64,000 nucleotides of DNA from Epiperipatus broadwayi (Eukaryota; Onychophora; Udeonychophora; Euonychophora; Peripatidae), in the NCBI GenBank assembly GCA_028023455.1, contig JAQFVV010012398.1:5420682-5484681 (forward strand). Reading direction: 5' to 3'. This document shows positions 33,771 to 46,793 of the stretch, piece by piece. Under the pieces are notes generated by a model that saw only the letters and a list, made by a program, of their open reading frames with translations, did not search any database and was not told the DNA's origin. The position numbers were made by a program, and so were the translations under genes. Position 1 is the first letter of the stretch, and every line of letters starts with the position of its first letter.

Positions 33771-36700
33771 TTCTATAAATTGACATCAGTAGTACAACTT
33801 AAATTTATCATCTTCCACAGAGTCATATTTCATTTTATCTTTTTGTTTCTTGTAAGATTGTAAAATGTTTTCTGGGTTATTTCTCAATGAAATGCACTTA
33901 TAAATCTTTTTCTATAATGTATACAAAATACTCAAAAAGAAAAAAAAAAGATGTATGATAAGAATAAATATCATTTAGACTTATATCTGAACAAATATAA
34001 CAATTTTTTTGAGAATGATTTAAGTTGTATGATGCTAATAAGACTTCTGTCTATGTAAAGTCACAATAATTTATCTGAGTGAATATTTTATAACTACAAA
34101 AGATGCACTAAACCTTTATTTTCAATTTAAGGTTTGTCAATCAGTAATATCTATAAACACTTTTAATAGTGACATTTTAAATAGCTAATGGTGCCAAGTT
34201 TGAATCACAGCATATGAGCAATCTCTGGCTTGAGTGTATTCCTCTAAATATGCAAGTTGCTTAAATTCCAAATGTTATCTAGACTTAGATGTCATCACTG
34301 CAAAACTTGTGAATGTTAATTATGCTTTATTATAGCTAAATGTTAAAGGAAGATGACAATGTAGGTTACTTTATGAACATAGCAGCTACAGAATCAAATA
34401 CTTGTTTTAATTAATTCCAATATATTTTTATTGGATCACATAAGACCACCATCATTTCCTGAGAAACTTTTTCAGTTGTAGTAATTTAGAGACTTCTGGC
34501 TTTATCCAAACACCTCAAGTTTCAAAGATGCTTCAGATACTAGTGTTATATTATCAAGCCCCTTTACAGTAAATGTAGGTTACACATAGTGCTCAAATAG
34601 TAATCACATCTGTTCCTGTTACCACATTGACACTTATAGTAATTAGTTCTTTACAGTGACATCTGTACTGTATCCTAGATTTATCACCTTTTCCTACAGT
34701 ACTATAGTTACATTTCACTTCATTATCCTTTTGTTCTATGATACATACACTTGAAATTGCAGGATTTTTATTGTTTCATTACCCAGTGAAATTTCCTGCT
34801 AAACTTTTTTCTGCAATTTGTGCAAAATTCTAAAAAAAAAATTTATTCATGGAAAATGACACACAATAAGAATATCATTTAGATGTATCTGAGCAAATAG
34901 TTATCTATTTCAGAATGATTTAAGCTTTTGTGATCCTAATACAATATATTCTATTTATATTCTAAAAATTATTTATATATTTGATTAAATATTAATTTTA
35001 CAACTATAGCAAATGCACTAAATCTTAATTAATTTTCAGTCTAACATTTCCTATCAGTAATATCATTTAATGTACTCTTTTAACTTTGACAAAATAGCAG
35101 ACGTTACCAAGTTTTAATGTCATCATTTGTAAAACAATATTTGACTAGAAGTCATTATTCTCTCTAATGTACATGTACCGAAATTGTATATACTTATCTA
35201 GACTGAAATGTTAATGTATGTATCAATGAAAAACTTGTAAATGTCAAAGGGAGCTGTCAGTGCAGGTTGCTCTATAAAGACAACAGACTTATCCTAAGAT
35301 AATTTTAGTCTCCTCCAAGAGTAAATCATCAATATTCTAAGAGAGCAAGTTCCACAGCTGTAGTAAAACCAACATTGCTGACTTTGTCTGAACACTTCAA
35401 ATTTCAGAGTTGTGCCAGACACTAGACATTAGTAATACTTTTACAGACAACACAGATTCTGTTTAGTCAATGTAAATCAATACGAAAAAAAAAAAAAGCA
35501 ATTACTGAAAATATATGTTATGCTGAAATCAGTCACATATAGTGCTTAAATAACTAACACATCTGTTCCTATTATCCATTGTTATAGCAAATGGTTCTTT
35601 ACATTCAAAATTATTAGTATATTTTAGATTTACCATTTTCTCCTACAGGGTCATATTTACACATCCATTCATCCTGTTCAACATTATAAGATTCTATGAT
35701 TTTTTCTGTGTTCAAAGAAATGTGTTCACTTCTGAACCTTTTCTGAAAATTGTACAAAATTCTTAAAACCAAAAAGAAAAAAAACAACTCGTAAAAACAA
35801 ATATCCTTTAGATTTACACCTGAATAAATAATACAATTTTTTTTGAGAATAAAATTTATTATCAAAATAAAATTTGTTCTACTTATATTTTAAATACCTG
35901 ATTGAATATTAATTCTATAACTCTAACAGATGCATTCTGTACTTTAATTAATTTTCTGTTTCAGATTTCCTATTGCTCAATAACAACATTGCATACACTA
36001 TTTTAATATTGGTAAAATGGCTAAAAGTCTGAAAATTTTAATGGCAGTAACTCTATGTCTATCTTTGAATGGAAACTCACATTTTCATAAATATGTATCT
36101 AAATTAAAATGACATCACTTCTTTCATTGGAAAAGCTGTATATATTAATGATGCTTTATTAAACTTGAATATCAAAGGGATATAGCAATGTAGATTGTTC
36201 TACAAAGACAGCAGCTGTAGAATAAAATGTTTAGCTTAGCTCATCCTTATATATTTTCACTAGATCAGATAAAACCATCATCATCCTCTGAGAAAGTCCA
36301 TCATTCATTATCTAAGAAACAACTTTCCAGATTTAATAAGACCAACACTGATTTCTTTATCTGAACATTTGTAGTTTCTGATGTGCTCTAGATACTAGAG
36401 ATATTTTCAAGCTTCTCACAGTTAAGATAGTTTCTGTAAATTTAATTTATGTCAAGACAAAAATAGAAAATCTATTCCTGCAACACACAGGTTATGCTAA
36501 ATTCAGTCTCACAAACTACTCAAATAACTAGCACATCTGTTCCTATTATTATACTCCTATAATGAATGGTTACTAATGTTCACATCTGTAGGGACTTTTA
36601 GATTTGTCATTTTTTTGCTTGGTCATAATTACATTTCAATTCACTCAACTTTGTTTACATACTTCTGAAATTTTAAAAATCTTATTAATTTCATTGCTCA

Positions 36701-37510
36701 CTGAAAAACTCATTCCTAACCCTTTTCAGCAATTTATACAAAATTCAGTATAAAAATGTATTCATGGAAAGTGGCACATGCTAATAATAAATATTTAGAT
36801 TTACATGTGATCAAAACAAAACTTATTTGAGAATGATTAAAGTTTTATGATCCAATAAGACTTGTTTTAATTATATTTTAAATGTATAATTATGCACAAT
36901 GCACTAAACATTACTTAATTTTCATATTATAGTTTCTTGTCAATCAGTAATTTTGTAAATAATTTGCTAAAGATAGTGTTTTAATATCAAAATCACTAAA
37001 GATGCCATGTTTAATGGTAGCATATATAGAGCAATTTTTGATTGAAAGAGAGCTTTCTTTAAATGAACATTATAGACATCAGACTTGCTTATCTAGACTG
37101 AAATGTTAATCTTTCTATTACTGGAAAAGTTGTAAACGTCCATGTGTCTATGATCTTGAAATGTTAATGAATAATAGTGCAGATTGCTATATGAAAATAG
37201 TTTTTAGAATGAACTGTTTGGCTTGGCTCATTCTAATATAATTTCATTGGAATGAATAAGACCATTACCATCCCCTGAAAGACTACACCATTCATAATCT
37301 ATGAGACTATGTTTTTGACCTGTAGTAGATCTAATAATGCTGGCTTTATCTGAATATAATGAGCATCAGAGATGTAAATGCTAAATATTGTTAACCCTCT
37401 TCACATTGAAGACATTTCCAGTTTCTCTCTACTCAATTTATGCTAATACCAAAATAGAAAAACTATTACGGAAATTATAGGTTGTACATAGTACCCAAAT
37501 AACTAATGCA
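33771..37510. repeat. tandem array of about four diverged 0.90-0.98 kb units
   Basis: Recurring landmarks in the same order and orientation: CAAAAT after a Tyr-codon-like TA at 33922, 34822, 35753 and 36737 (spacings about 900, 931, 984); a CTGAGAAACT / CTAAGAAACAACTT block near 34460, 35335, 36306 and 37297; and CACATCTGTTCCT at about 34607, 35558 and 36533. Units are visibly diverged and carry no ORF. The array sits directly downstream of the POLRMT-like gene. Confidence 0.88.
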
Positions 37511-38595
37511 TACATAACATACAATTTTATATGTATAGAATGCATATATAAATTAAAATTATAGTATAGACAAAATTAAAAATAATAATGTACTTAATAA
37601 ATTGAAGGAACGCATTTACTCATATATATTTACTATATTTTTGTTCATTCATTCACATTTACTCAAAAAATAAAAAAAAACTTTGTATCTGTATCTGCTT
37701 TTTAAAAATAAAATGAACAGTGAATTTCCGAATTTCATCATAATTATTGTACTCTGAATTATATTCTTTTTTCTCAATGATATTTTTTTCTATAGAAACA
37801 TAGTAATAGTCTCATTATAAGTGACTATACCCTTTCTAGTTGACTGATGTTTTTAAGTTTGTATTAACTTTACAAATGTTTTAAATTTCATTAAGCATTA
37901 TGCTTAAAACACATTTTATTATATCAAATACTATAAATCAAATTCTGAAAAAATAATAAAACTTTCAACAAATGCTGAAGAAATAAGTATTGTCATGAAT
38001 GGCATGTCGTTCCGAGGTAGAAAAACAACAATTTCCATATTGTGAAATTTATTAAATTTATGAATTTTAATGTTTTATTTGTTTGAACATGATGACTGCT
38101 GCTGTATTGTATAAATTATTAAATTTACAAATTTAAATTTTTTTTATTTACTTTATGCTTACAATTTCAGTACTGAATTGTACTTAAATCATGAAGAAAA
38201 TATGGTTAAGTAAATTCATGTTTAAGATCTGAGAATTTTATATTTAGTGAGAAGAAAAAAGGCTGCCATTTAAAATGTAGTAACTTTCTGAATTTCAATG
38301 TTTTTATTATTTATTTGTTTACATTTTCTTTTTTGGATAGCATACAATTGAAACCCTGTATATTGTTATAACAAAAATCAAGATTTCACTATATTTTATA
38401 TCGATAATGATAAGATTATGTGTTTGTAAATGTAGGAATTTCAGAATTTTTATCTTGGACAATGATTATTAAGTTTCTTGTGGGGTTTTTTTAATTTTAA
38501 ATTTAAGTAATTAAAAATAACATGCCTGAAAAGAAAATTAAGTAACAAACAATAAATAACTACATGTAATAACTTTTTATCTCTTTTCACTCTAA
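37511..38595. other. unassigned AT-rich DNA
   Basis: Low-complexity intergenic sequence; nothing supported. Confidence 0.5.
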
Positions 38596-38599
38596 CAAA

Positions 38600-38720
38600 G
38601 TGCTGCACGATTTAGTTCATTGGTAGAGTTGCAGACTGTAGAGTATAAAATCTTTGATTCAGTTTCAACTCTGATTCTTCCAGCACTTGAACTTCTTAAG
38701 AACTCTTAGACAATTTGTTT
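38600..38720 (+). repeat. SINE family B copy with tRNA-like head
   Basis: Box A-like TTAGTTCATTGGTAGAG at 38611 and box B-like GATTCAGTTTCAACTC at 38656 are spaced as in a tRNA gene. The body CTTCCAGCACTTGAACTTCT is shared with the copies at 12415 and 39051. It does not fold as an intact tRNA. Confidence 0.65.
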
Positions 38721-39050
38721 TTATTCATTTACTCAAAAAAATAATTCAAACTTGTTTTAATTACTAATTTTTATAAATTAGATTCCTAATTATTGTAACT
38801 GAAACTGAAATCAATTTGTTTATATATAACCAAACTGTTAATGAGTTTATTTAATGAGACACTCTGCATAGATATAAACTAATCTGAGTGATCTTATTCT
38901 AACATGATTTGGTAATAAATGAATGTGGGTCATTACTGAAGGACATCTGATTTACTTGAATGCTATCTTTATATGGGTGATTTAAACTAGGAAATCCAAA
39001 CAAATCACAGTTGCTGATTTTGGGTAAGCAATATTAAAACATAATCAAAT

Positions 39051-39165
39051 GATTTATCACTTGGGAGTTCATAAGAAATTTGAGCACTGGGCAGTTATAA
39101 CTTTGTCCACGACCCACAGTTCTTGAGCTCCAAAATTTATGACTCTACCACAGTACCTATTAAGA
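39051..39165 (-). repeat. SINE family B copy, minus strand
   Basis: On the minus strand it reads GTACTGTGGTAGAGTC (box A-like), GTGGGTCGTGGAC (box B region), then CCCAGTGCTCAAATTTCTTA and TGAACTCCCAAGTGATAA, aligning with the body of the 38600 copy. Confidence 0.6.
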
Positions 39166-40520
39166 TAGGATTCAAGCACCATTGATTTCTGTTAAATAAA
39201 ACCCTATGTAATTTAGATCAATGGAATAAAAGTGAATTTAAGAGTTAAATATTTTTGGATTACAACTCAATCTTCAGGAATTTTAAAAATATATGACCTC
39301 ACGTGATTATTATTAGTATTACTTTTTTTTAAATAAAATACTTTTTTTATATAAATTACATTTAGGTATTCTGTTTTCTATCAAAAATATGTAATACAGA
39401 AACTCACTAAACATTACGTTTCTTAATTAATACAAATGTTATTACTAACATATATGTATAAAACAAATTTATGCAACTAATAGTTACATTGACGAACCAT
39501 ATTTTGGGCATATTAGAATTATTTATGGTTGTTTCCCAAGTATAGTCTTCCTCAACAAATTTTGTAAATGGTCTTTTAACACTATGGGCAAGAAGAAATT
39601 TTTTTATATGTCAGTGACTATTATCCTTTCTTCAGTAACACTAGATCAATCTAATACTCTCCAAAACCCCACTTAGTAAGATATTGACATCAAGCTTCAT
39701 GATTGGTGACAAAAAAACCAATAATAGCTGCATTATCACTGCTAAGATTTCTATGACTAATGAGATGAACGCAGTATTTCAAAACAAAAACTTTTATTCT
39801 GTTCAATATTTCAACAATTACTGGAATAAACAATTTTTAGAGACCTTAAATACATATAAAAAAAGTAATTAAGAATTAAAATAAGGCTACAGAGAATTTC
39901 TAATGCATGGAATTCTTTATAAACTAAGTGAAAGGTAAGATCACTACTACATAGACATTAATAGAACTAAGATATGCAGCAAAAATAATGAACAAGGATA
40001 AAATATATTAAGGTTTTATTTAATGCTAATATGCAATTTTTGACATGTAACTTGATGTTGTATAAAGTATATAATGAAATAAACACATTTTAAAAATAAA
40101 TAAATTTATTTGAATATAAAGTTTAGATTTTTAATTAAATCTTATTAACAACAACGATTGTATGAAAAGTCTCTCAGAAAAAAAAGTATTGTAAATAGCG
40201 TTTCAAAGGATTGTGCTTATTTCTATTTAATATTACGGGGGGGGGGGATGACAATAGCAACAAAGCATTCTTTTAAGAATAGTTAAAAATGAAGTAGGCA
40301 TTATAATAACAAAAAATCTGATATTCATTATGGTTATGCTTTGATAGTAACAGAAAAACATTTATTTATTTACAATTTCAATTATAAAATTAAACCTGTT
40401 TATTGATTGATTTATTTATTTTTTTGACATAAAGTTTTTATTTTTACTCATTATATTTAAATAATACAAAAAACTGGTACTTGGGTATTAGCCCGACTAG
40501 TCAAAGTCGCCAGCACAAAC
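39166..40520. other. unassigned AT-rich DNA
   Basis: No supported gene. A run of 11 G is at about 40236-40246. Confidence 0.5.
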
Positions 40521-40649
40521 TAATGTGTATCATCATCATCAACCATTATCAATCCACTGCAGGATGAAGGTCTCTCCAAGTTTAATCCATCTCCGATCTT
40601 TAGCTTCTCTTCTCCACAACACCCCTGCACATTTTCTTATTTCATCCAT

Positions 40650-41680
40650 CTATCTCACATGTGGTCTCTTTCTGGTTCTTTTACAATCTCTTGGAATCCA
40701 GTTTAAAATTTCAATTGTCCATCTATTATCATCTCTTCTAGCAATATGTCCAGCCCAACTCCATTTCAATTTTTTAATTTTTTCAATAAGGTCAGTAACA
40801 CCTGTTGTCTTACCCATACATTGTGTTTTCGATCTCTTCTTGTTACTCCCAACATACATCTCTCCATACTCCTTTGAGTGGTCCGAAGTCTCTGTATTGC
40901 TCTTCTATTAAGTGTCCAAGTCTCAGATCCATAAGTAAGAATTGGTAAAACACATTTGTTAAAAACCATCCTTTTCAAACACATAGGCATATTTCCTTTT
41001 AGTATCAAGTTATTTCTACCAAAAGCACTCCAACCAAGTTTAATTCTATGATTAATTTCCTCCATTATGTTTCCATCTGTATTAATAATCTGACCAAGGT
41101 ATTTGTAACTGTTAACTTCTTCTAATTCTTCATAATCAATCTTTATTTTCATATTTTGAGCAAATCGATTAAACATTACTTTAGTCTTTTTAACATTTAT
41201 CTTTAGTCCTACTTTTCTACTTTCATCTGCTAACTCCTGCAACATTTCCTGCAGCTCTGAAGCATTATTTGCAAAAACAACTACATCATCTGCGAAATCT
41301 AAATGACTTAAATACTCTCCATTTACTTTCACTCCTTTAGTTTCCCATTTTAATCCACAAAATACTTCTTGCAGCACTGCTGTAAAGAGTTTTGGAGATA
41401 TGGAGTCACCTTGTCTTATACCTTTCTCAATGTTGATTTTTCCAGTATCATTATGTAATCTAATTGTTGCTGTTGCATTTTTATAAATATTCTTTAAAAT
41501 ATGACAATATCCTGGATCTATACCTTGATGATCCAATGCTTTAATCACTGAAGAAATGTGTATAGAATCGAATGCCTTTTCATAATCTACAAATCCAAAA
41601 CATAATGACAACTCATATTCGTTTGTCCTTTCTATGACTTCTCTCAATACCTGGATATGATCTATTGTACTAAAACCACT
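40650..41680 (-). pseudogene. RTE LINE reverse transcriptase, catalytic and C-terminal part
   Basis: Contains FVDYEKAFDSIH (first Asp), GIRQGDSISPKLF, the catalytic FADDVVVF and YKYLGQIINTDG, then TYGSETWTLN. A further frame change near 40780-40860 leads to WAGHIARRDDNRWT and IPRDCKR, the typical C-terminus of this family. It is homologous to the copy at 44486-45636. Confidence 0.9.
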
Positions 41681-41681
41681 T

Positions 41682-42029
41682 TTAAATCCAGCTTGTTCTC
41701 TGTTGGTGGAAATCCAAAGTTCTCTGTAGACGAGTTGTAATTATCTTGGTAAAAATTTTATATAAAACTGATAAAAGGCTGATAGGTCTGTAATTTCTAA
41801 TATCTTCTTTATCATCTTTTTTAAATATTAATATTATTACTGCATTCTTCCAATCTTCCGGTACATCTTTATCATTTAGACATTTGGTATATAACTTTGC
41901 TAAAATTGTTTCTATTTCTTCACCTGCTTCTTTTAATATATCAATTATAATTCCATCATTTCCTGGAGCCTTTCCTTTCTTCATACACTTAATTGCATGT
42001 CTCACTTCTTCATTTAAAATTCTGGGCAA
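41682..42029 (-). pseudogene. RTE LINE reverse transcriptase, N-terminal part
   Basis: MKKGKAPGNDGIIIDILKE and NYRPISLLSVLYKIFTKI are RT motifs 0-1 of non-LTR elements. It is shifted one frame relative to the endonuclease and stops near the QQAGF-equivalent position, where the next frame takes over. Confidence 0.9.
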
Positions 42030-43510
42030 TTCGGAAGATGTAATAGATATAGGAGGTACTTGTTCTTTATTACTATATAATTCTTGATAAAAATCTCTAC
42101 CAATTTCATGATGTCATCTCTCTTTTTAGTAATAATTCCATCTTTTTTTCTTATTGCAGATATAAATTTCCTACCAATACCAAAATGTTGTTTAACATTT
42201 TTGAGACTTTTATTTTCTTCTACAGCTTTCCTTGCTATTTCACAGTTATACTTTCTTATATCATTTTCAATTCTTTTCCGTACCATTTTACAAAATTCGA
42301 GATATTCAATTCTTTTTAATACATCATTTTTGTATATCTTCATATTCCTTCTTTTCTTCATAAATTCTCTAGTCTCAGTAGAAATTTTATTAGTCAATTG
42401 CTGCTTTTTTCTACCAGCTATGTTTGTTGCAGTTTGTAAAAGTGTATCAGTTATTTTCATATTAATTTCATTCAAATCTGTATCATGTTCAAAATTTCCT
42501 AACACTTGAAACCTATTTGTAAGTTCTAATTTAAATTCATTAGAATGTTTCTGAAGATTAGGAATATCAACTGTAAATATTGTTTTTCTTAATAATTTTT
42601 GTCTCTCTAGTTTTACATTAACACGTAACTTACACCTTACTAATCGATGATCACTTCCTGTGTTAAATTTATTAAGAACATTACAATCTTGAAATATGTA
42701 TTTTCTGTTAGTCAAAATATAATCCAATTCTGCTGTACCTTCATTTGGATGCTTCCATGTCCATTTCCTTTTAACATTTTTCTCAAAAAATGAATTCATA
42801 ATATAAAGTTTTTCTTTTTCTGCAAACTCCACAAGTCTATGTCCTCTCTCATTTCTATTACCATAACCAAAATTACCTACAGCAATTTCATCTTTCATTT
42901 GTCTACCAATTCTAGCATTAAAGTCTCCCATAACAATTTTAAAATGTTGTTTACTCTGATCAAAAGCCTTTTGTACATCCATATAAAAATATTCTACTAC
43001 TTCATCACTATGAGAACTTGTTGGGGCATAAACCTGAATTATCTGCATTTGGTATCTGCTATTAAGTTGTATAACTAATCTTGCCACTCTGTCCGATACA
43101 CCATCAATCTCCACAATATTGTTCTTCCACTTTTTATTTATAATGAATCCTACTCCACTTGTATTTCCAATATGTGTGCCTTTATAATAGAGTATATGTC
43201 CACTTTTTAAATCAATTGTTTCTTCTCCTTTTCTTCTAACTTCACAAAGTCCAATAATGTCCCATTTAATATAAGACAGTTCTTCTAATTCTTCCAATCT
43301 TCCTTCACTTGAAAGTGATCTGCAGTTGTAAGTACCTAAATAAAAAGTCATCAAATGGCAGCCTGGGTCCGCAATCAGGGGATTCTTAGTACCCTTCGCC
43401 TTCGGCCACCAACCGCTGCCTTGGTTGGTGACTTTACAGCCTCCTGGGAATAAGGGTGATGCTTTATTTTTGTCTGTCATAATTGTATATATGTATTGGA
43501 AAAATATCAT
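42014..43510 (-). pseudogene. RTE LINE endonuclease domain and linker
   Basis: A 498-codon frame; likely natural start is the Met at MTDKNKASPLF, 10 residues in. The AP-endonuclease motifs are LGTYNCRSLS, IGLCEVRR (catalytic Glu), IQVYAPTSSH, IVMGDFNARIG (Asp, Asn) and GSDHRLV (His at the C-terminal end). Proteins of this type are commonly annotated as craniofacial development protein 2-like, but that is the LINE endonuclease. It cuts target DNA to prime reverse transcription. The frame ends just before the RT domain. Confidence 0.9.
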
Positions 43511-43749
43511 TTACACAAACATTCATTCTGCCTTATCAGGCACTGAGAAGAAAGACCACGGTGTTTCTTGATCTTAAACTCAGAGGTAAAAAGCCAATAA
43601 ACTCACCACGCTGGCTAATGCGTGTTGGTGAGCAGCCCAACCATGTTCGTATACTATATGAATAATCACATAGTAATAACAGCTGCAACGACAAGAACGT
43701 ATGGAGTGGACGTTAGGAATTTGCCCTGCTCGGTTCCTTTAATGTGTAT

Positions 43750-44476
43750 ATAAAGATTGAATTAAACACATTTACAGTCAAAGAAAATGAATTAGTTTTG
43801 TAAGTGAAAATTAGATAATATTCCGATGAGGAAAAAGTTATTAGTCAAAACATTGGTTTTGCAACTAATTTTATAGCCAAACAATGGCGTTGTTTCATTC
43901 AGGATTGTCGAAAGAGAGTAGCTAGCCATTCATTGCACAGATGAATAGAATATATGTATATTTTGTTTTGTTTGGGTACCACTTGTAATAAATTTAGATT
44001 GTTAAAAGTTTACTTGTTTGGAAGGTCATTTTTCTCAAAAAACATAAATGCTAGTGTTTCACTTCCAGTAAATAAAGTTATAAGTGATCTTTTTTCAAAG
44101 TAAAAAATCTTTATAAGTTTAGATGGTGGAAGATAATTTCTCACAAAAAAAAAAAAACGTAAATGTGTATTAGTAGGCGTTTGCATCATTTCCAGTAAAA
44201 AAAATTATAGACCGTCATTTTTTCAAATAAATATTGCCGGACAAATATATGTATAAAATCTCAGCCCTGACTAACGTGTAATTAGCAAAAAGATACAAAA
44301 AATTGTAATAATTCCATCGCTAAAAACTGTTTACATAGTGAAAACATTAACTATAACTAAATGAATTTGCAGTGTTGAGCATCTAAACATTACATTCAAA
44401 ATAAAAATGAAAAAAAAATTTGCAATGAATAGAAAATCAAATAGTATCGAGTTAAATACATTTTAGAATATGTTCA
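43750..44476. other. unassigned AT-rich DNA between two LINE copies
   Basis: Nothing recognised apart from A-runs. Confidence 0.5.
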
Positions 44477-44741
44477 CTTAAATGTCATCATCAACCATTA
44501 TCAATCCACTGTAGGATGAAAGTCTCTCCAAGTTCAATCCATCTTTTCCAATCTTTAGCTTCTCCACATCACCCCTGCACACCCATCTCACATGTGGTCT
44601 CTTTCTGGGTCTTTTACAATCTCTTGGAATCCAGTTTGAGATTTCAAATTGTCATCTATTATCTCTTCTAGCAATATGTCCAGACCAACTCCACTTCAGT
44701 CTTTTAATTTTTTCAATCAGGTCAGTAACACTTGTTTGTTT

Positions 44742-45227
44742 TCTTACCCCAGGGGTGGGAAAATAGAGGCCTGAGGGCCACATGTGGCCCATCAAGACAA
44801 TCAGAAAAATCCGCCATGAACTGAGATTTCCTTCCCATGCTCGACCAAAGATTCATCTCATATTTTCCACTAGAATGGCCACTCAATATACATGTGCAGT
44901 GTAGATACGATGTCCAGTGCTTTTCCAATTGATCTGGTTAATTTTAATTTAGTCTTTGCATTAGCAAATATATATATTTCCAACTTTAGTGAAACCATGA
45001 ACTCTCCGAAAAAATGTAAAATTGGTGATGAATGTTGTGTGTTTAATGAAGAATGGACAAACAAATATTTCTTTGGTAATACAGTGAATAAAGCAGCATG
45101 TTTATTGGGTCATGAAAAAAGGCGTGGCCCTCGCTAACCTTCGCTTCCACAAAGTGGACCCTGATATGGCCCTCCGCCGACCTCTGTGGCTCCTGAGCCA
45201 AAACAATTCCCCATCCCTGTCTTATCC
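44742..45227 (+). mobile_element. 470-bp hAT derivative inside the LINE copy
   Basis: Element 44750-45219 begins CAGGGGTGGGAAAAT and ends CAATTCCCCATCCCTG; the flanks TCTTACCC (44742-44749) and TCTTATCC (45220-45227) are an 8-bp duplication with one mismatch. The intact LINE has TCTTACCC at the equivalent place (about 40808), which confirms the insertion point. The sub-terminal GGGCCACATGTGGCCC is common near ends of Charlie-type hATs. Confidence 0.9.
44997..45119 (+). pseudogene. N-terminal remnant of a hAT (Charlie/GTF2IRD2-like) transposase
   Basis: From the Met at 44997 the frame reads KKCKIGDECCVFNEEWTNKY and FFGNTVNKAACLLGHEK. The pattern of an acidic-aromatic EEWTxKYFF followed by CLxC is the well-known start of the GTF2IRD2/FAM200-type hAT transposases. 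The second zinc-finger Cys is Gly here, and the frame runs into the 3' terminal region, so the element is an internal-deletion derivative that kept the transposase start. Confidence 0.7.
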
Positions 45228-45645
45228 AAATATTGTGTTTTCGATCTCTTCTTGTTACTCCCAACATGCATCTCCATATTTCTTTGGGTGAAGTGTCTGT
45301 ATTGCTCTTCTATTAAATGTTCAAGTCTCAGATCCATAAGTAAGAACTGGTAAAACACATTTATTAAAAACCTTTCTTTTCAAACACATAGGCATATTTC
45401 CTTTTAGTATCAAGTTATTTCTACCAAAAGCACTCCAACCAAGTTTAATTCTATGATTAATTTCATCCATTATGATTCCATCTGTATTAAGAATCTGACC
45501 AAGGTATTTGTAACTGTTAACTTCTTCTAACTCATCATAATCGATCTTTATTTTCATATTTTGAGAAAATCCATTAAACATTATTTTAGTCTTCAGTCCT
45601 ACTTTCATCTGATAACTCTTGCAACATTTCCTGCAGCTTAAATGT

Positions 45646-46793
45646 ATAATTTCATATTTCTTTTTTTTTTTTTGACAAGTCTAGCAAAATGTTTGAAGTG
45701 GTTTTTGCATTGACTTTAATTCATTACTGAATATTAAATAGATGCAAATTAATCTTTTTATAAAAAATAAAATAAAAATTAACATTTGAAGAAAGTTTTA
45801 TATTATTTAGATTTTGGAACTTTTTTATTTGGGGGGAAAATAGAAGTTTTTAACTGAATTAACAATAAAATAAATCAGTCAGTTACTTTATTCTTTTGGA
45901 TTTAAAAAAAGAAAATAGAATTAGTACTGTATTTAAGATATATAATAGGATTTTTTTTAAAAAGTCATCACTTTTATAAAATAAAACCTTTAAATAGCAA
46001 TACAGCAAAAAAAAATTCCAGCAGTTTTCATAGAAAAACAATGGAGTAGATATCACTCAACATGCTTTCCCATTATTGGGGGATGAGAATTTGAGTTTTT
46101 ATATTTGCTTTACACTAATAACTGGTCATTCATGTACTAACCATTATTGGATAGTTAGCTGATTGGCTATAGATTGTTTAACTAAAAGAAAATTTTTTAG
46201 CTTGATTGGAAAGTGAGAAAAACTGTATTTGTTCTAGATTAGAACTCCAGATGAGTGGATGAAATATCACTATATTAGTAATAATGAAGGCACATAGTTT
46301 GTATATTTCAAGGAAAGATAAATGATTTACTCAAATGCCAACTAATGTAAGTTTGAGTAATCACTGATTAGTACATATAAAATCATTATCATTAGCCATC
46401 CTCAGATTAGTTTCTGACCTTAGACAGAGACCATAAACTGATCTGAGAATGAAAATTTAAATTCTAAGGTTAGGAATTTTACATGAATTTGGTAAACAAA
46501 TGATTACTCGTGTTATGACTAGATGACACTAAAATGGAGAGTTATTTTAGTTTTATCTTATTGTTTAAGCAGGGAATTTGGTAATTTGTTGTTATATTTT
46601 AAGAATATATTTAAACAATAATAAAATTCACTTAAATTTTAAAACATTTTATTACAAAAAGTTACATTTTTCAGTTAATAATAACATAATAATAGCAATA
46701 ATAAAACAATGTAAATACTTTTATTCTAGTTAAATGAATTGTTCAAAGGCAGCTTTTGGGGTTCAATTGTGCATTTATATCAGTAAAAATGTT
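45646..46793. other. unassigned AT-rich DNA; 3' flank of the Tyr/Gly-rich gene
   Basis: No gene. On the minus strand an AATAAA at about 46649-46654 could be the polyadenylation signal for the gene ending at 46794. Confidence 0.5.

Larger units (their letters stand above)
40521..43749 (-). mobile_element. RTE-type LINE, apparently full length, with target duplication
   Basis: Element 40531-43739 (3.2 kb) in minus orientation, flanked by the 10-bp direct repeat TAATGTGTAT at 40521-40530 and 43740-43749. Its 3' end is a short GATGATGATGAT tail (ATCATCATC on the plus strand at 40529-40540) instead of poly-A, as known for RTE-clade elements, and the size matches that clade. It encodes an apurinic-type endonuclease followed by RT. 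Three frame changes make it inactive. Confidence 0.88.
44477..45645 (-). mobile_element. 5'-truncated second copy of the RTE LINE
   Basis: Element 44486-45636 is flanked by the 9-bp direct repeat CTTAAATGT at 44477-44485 and 45637-45645. It matches the 3' part of the LINE at 40531-43739 at high identity (roughly mid-90s percent over the clean stretch 45240-45590). It is truncated 5' as usual for LINEs, and is split by the hAT derivative at 44750-45219. It contains only RT C-terminal fragments (YKYLGQILNTDG at about 45500). Confidence 0.9.

Noticed and set aside
44722-44928. Minus-strand ORFs across 44722-45358
   Set aside because: They span the ends of the hAT insert and the LINE fragment; they are chance frames over junctions.
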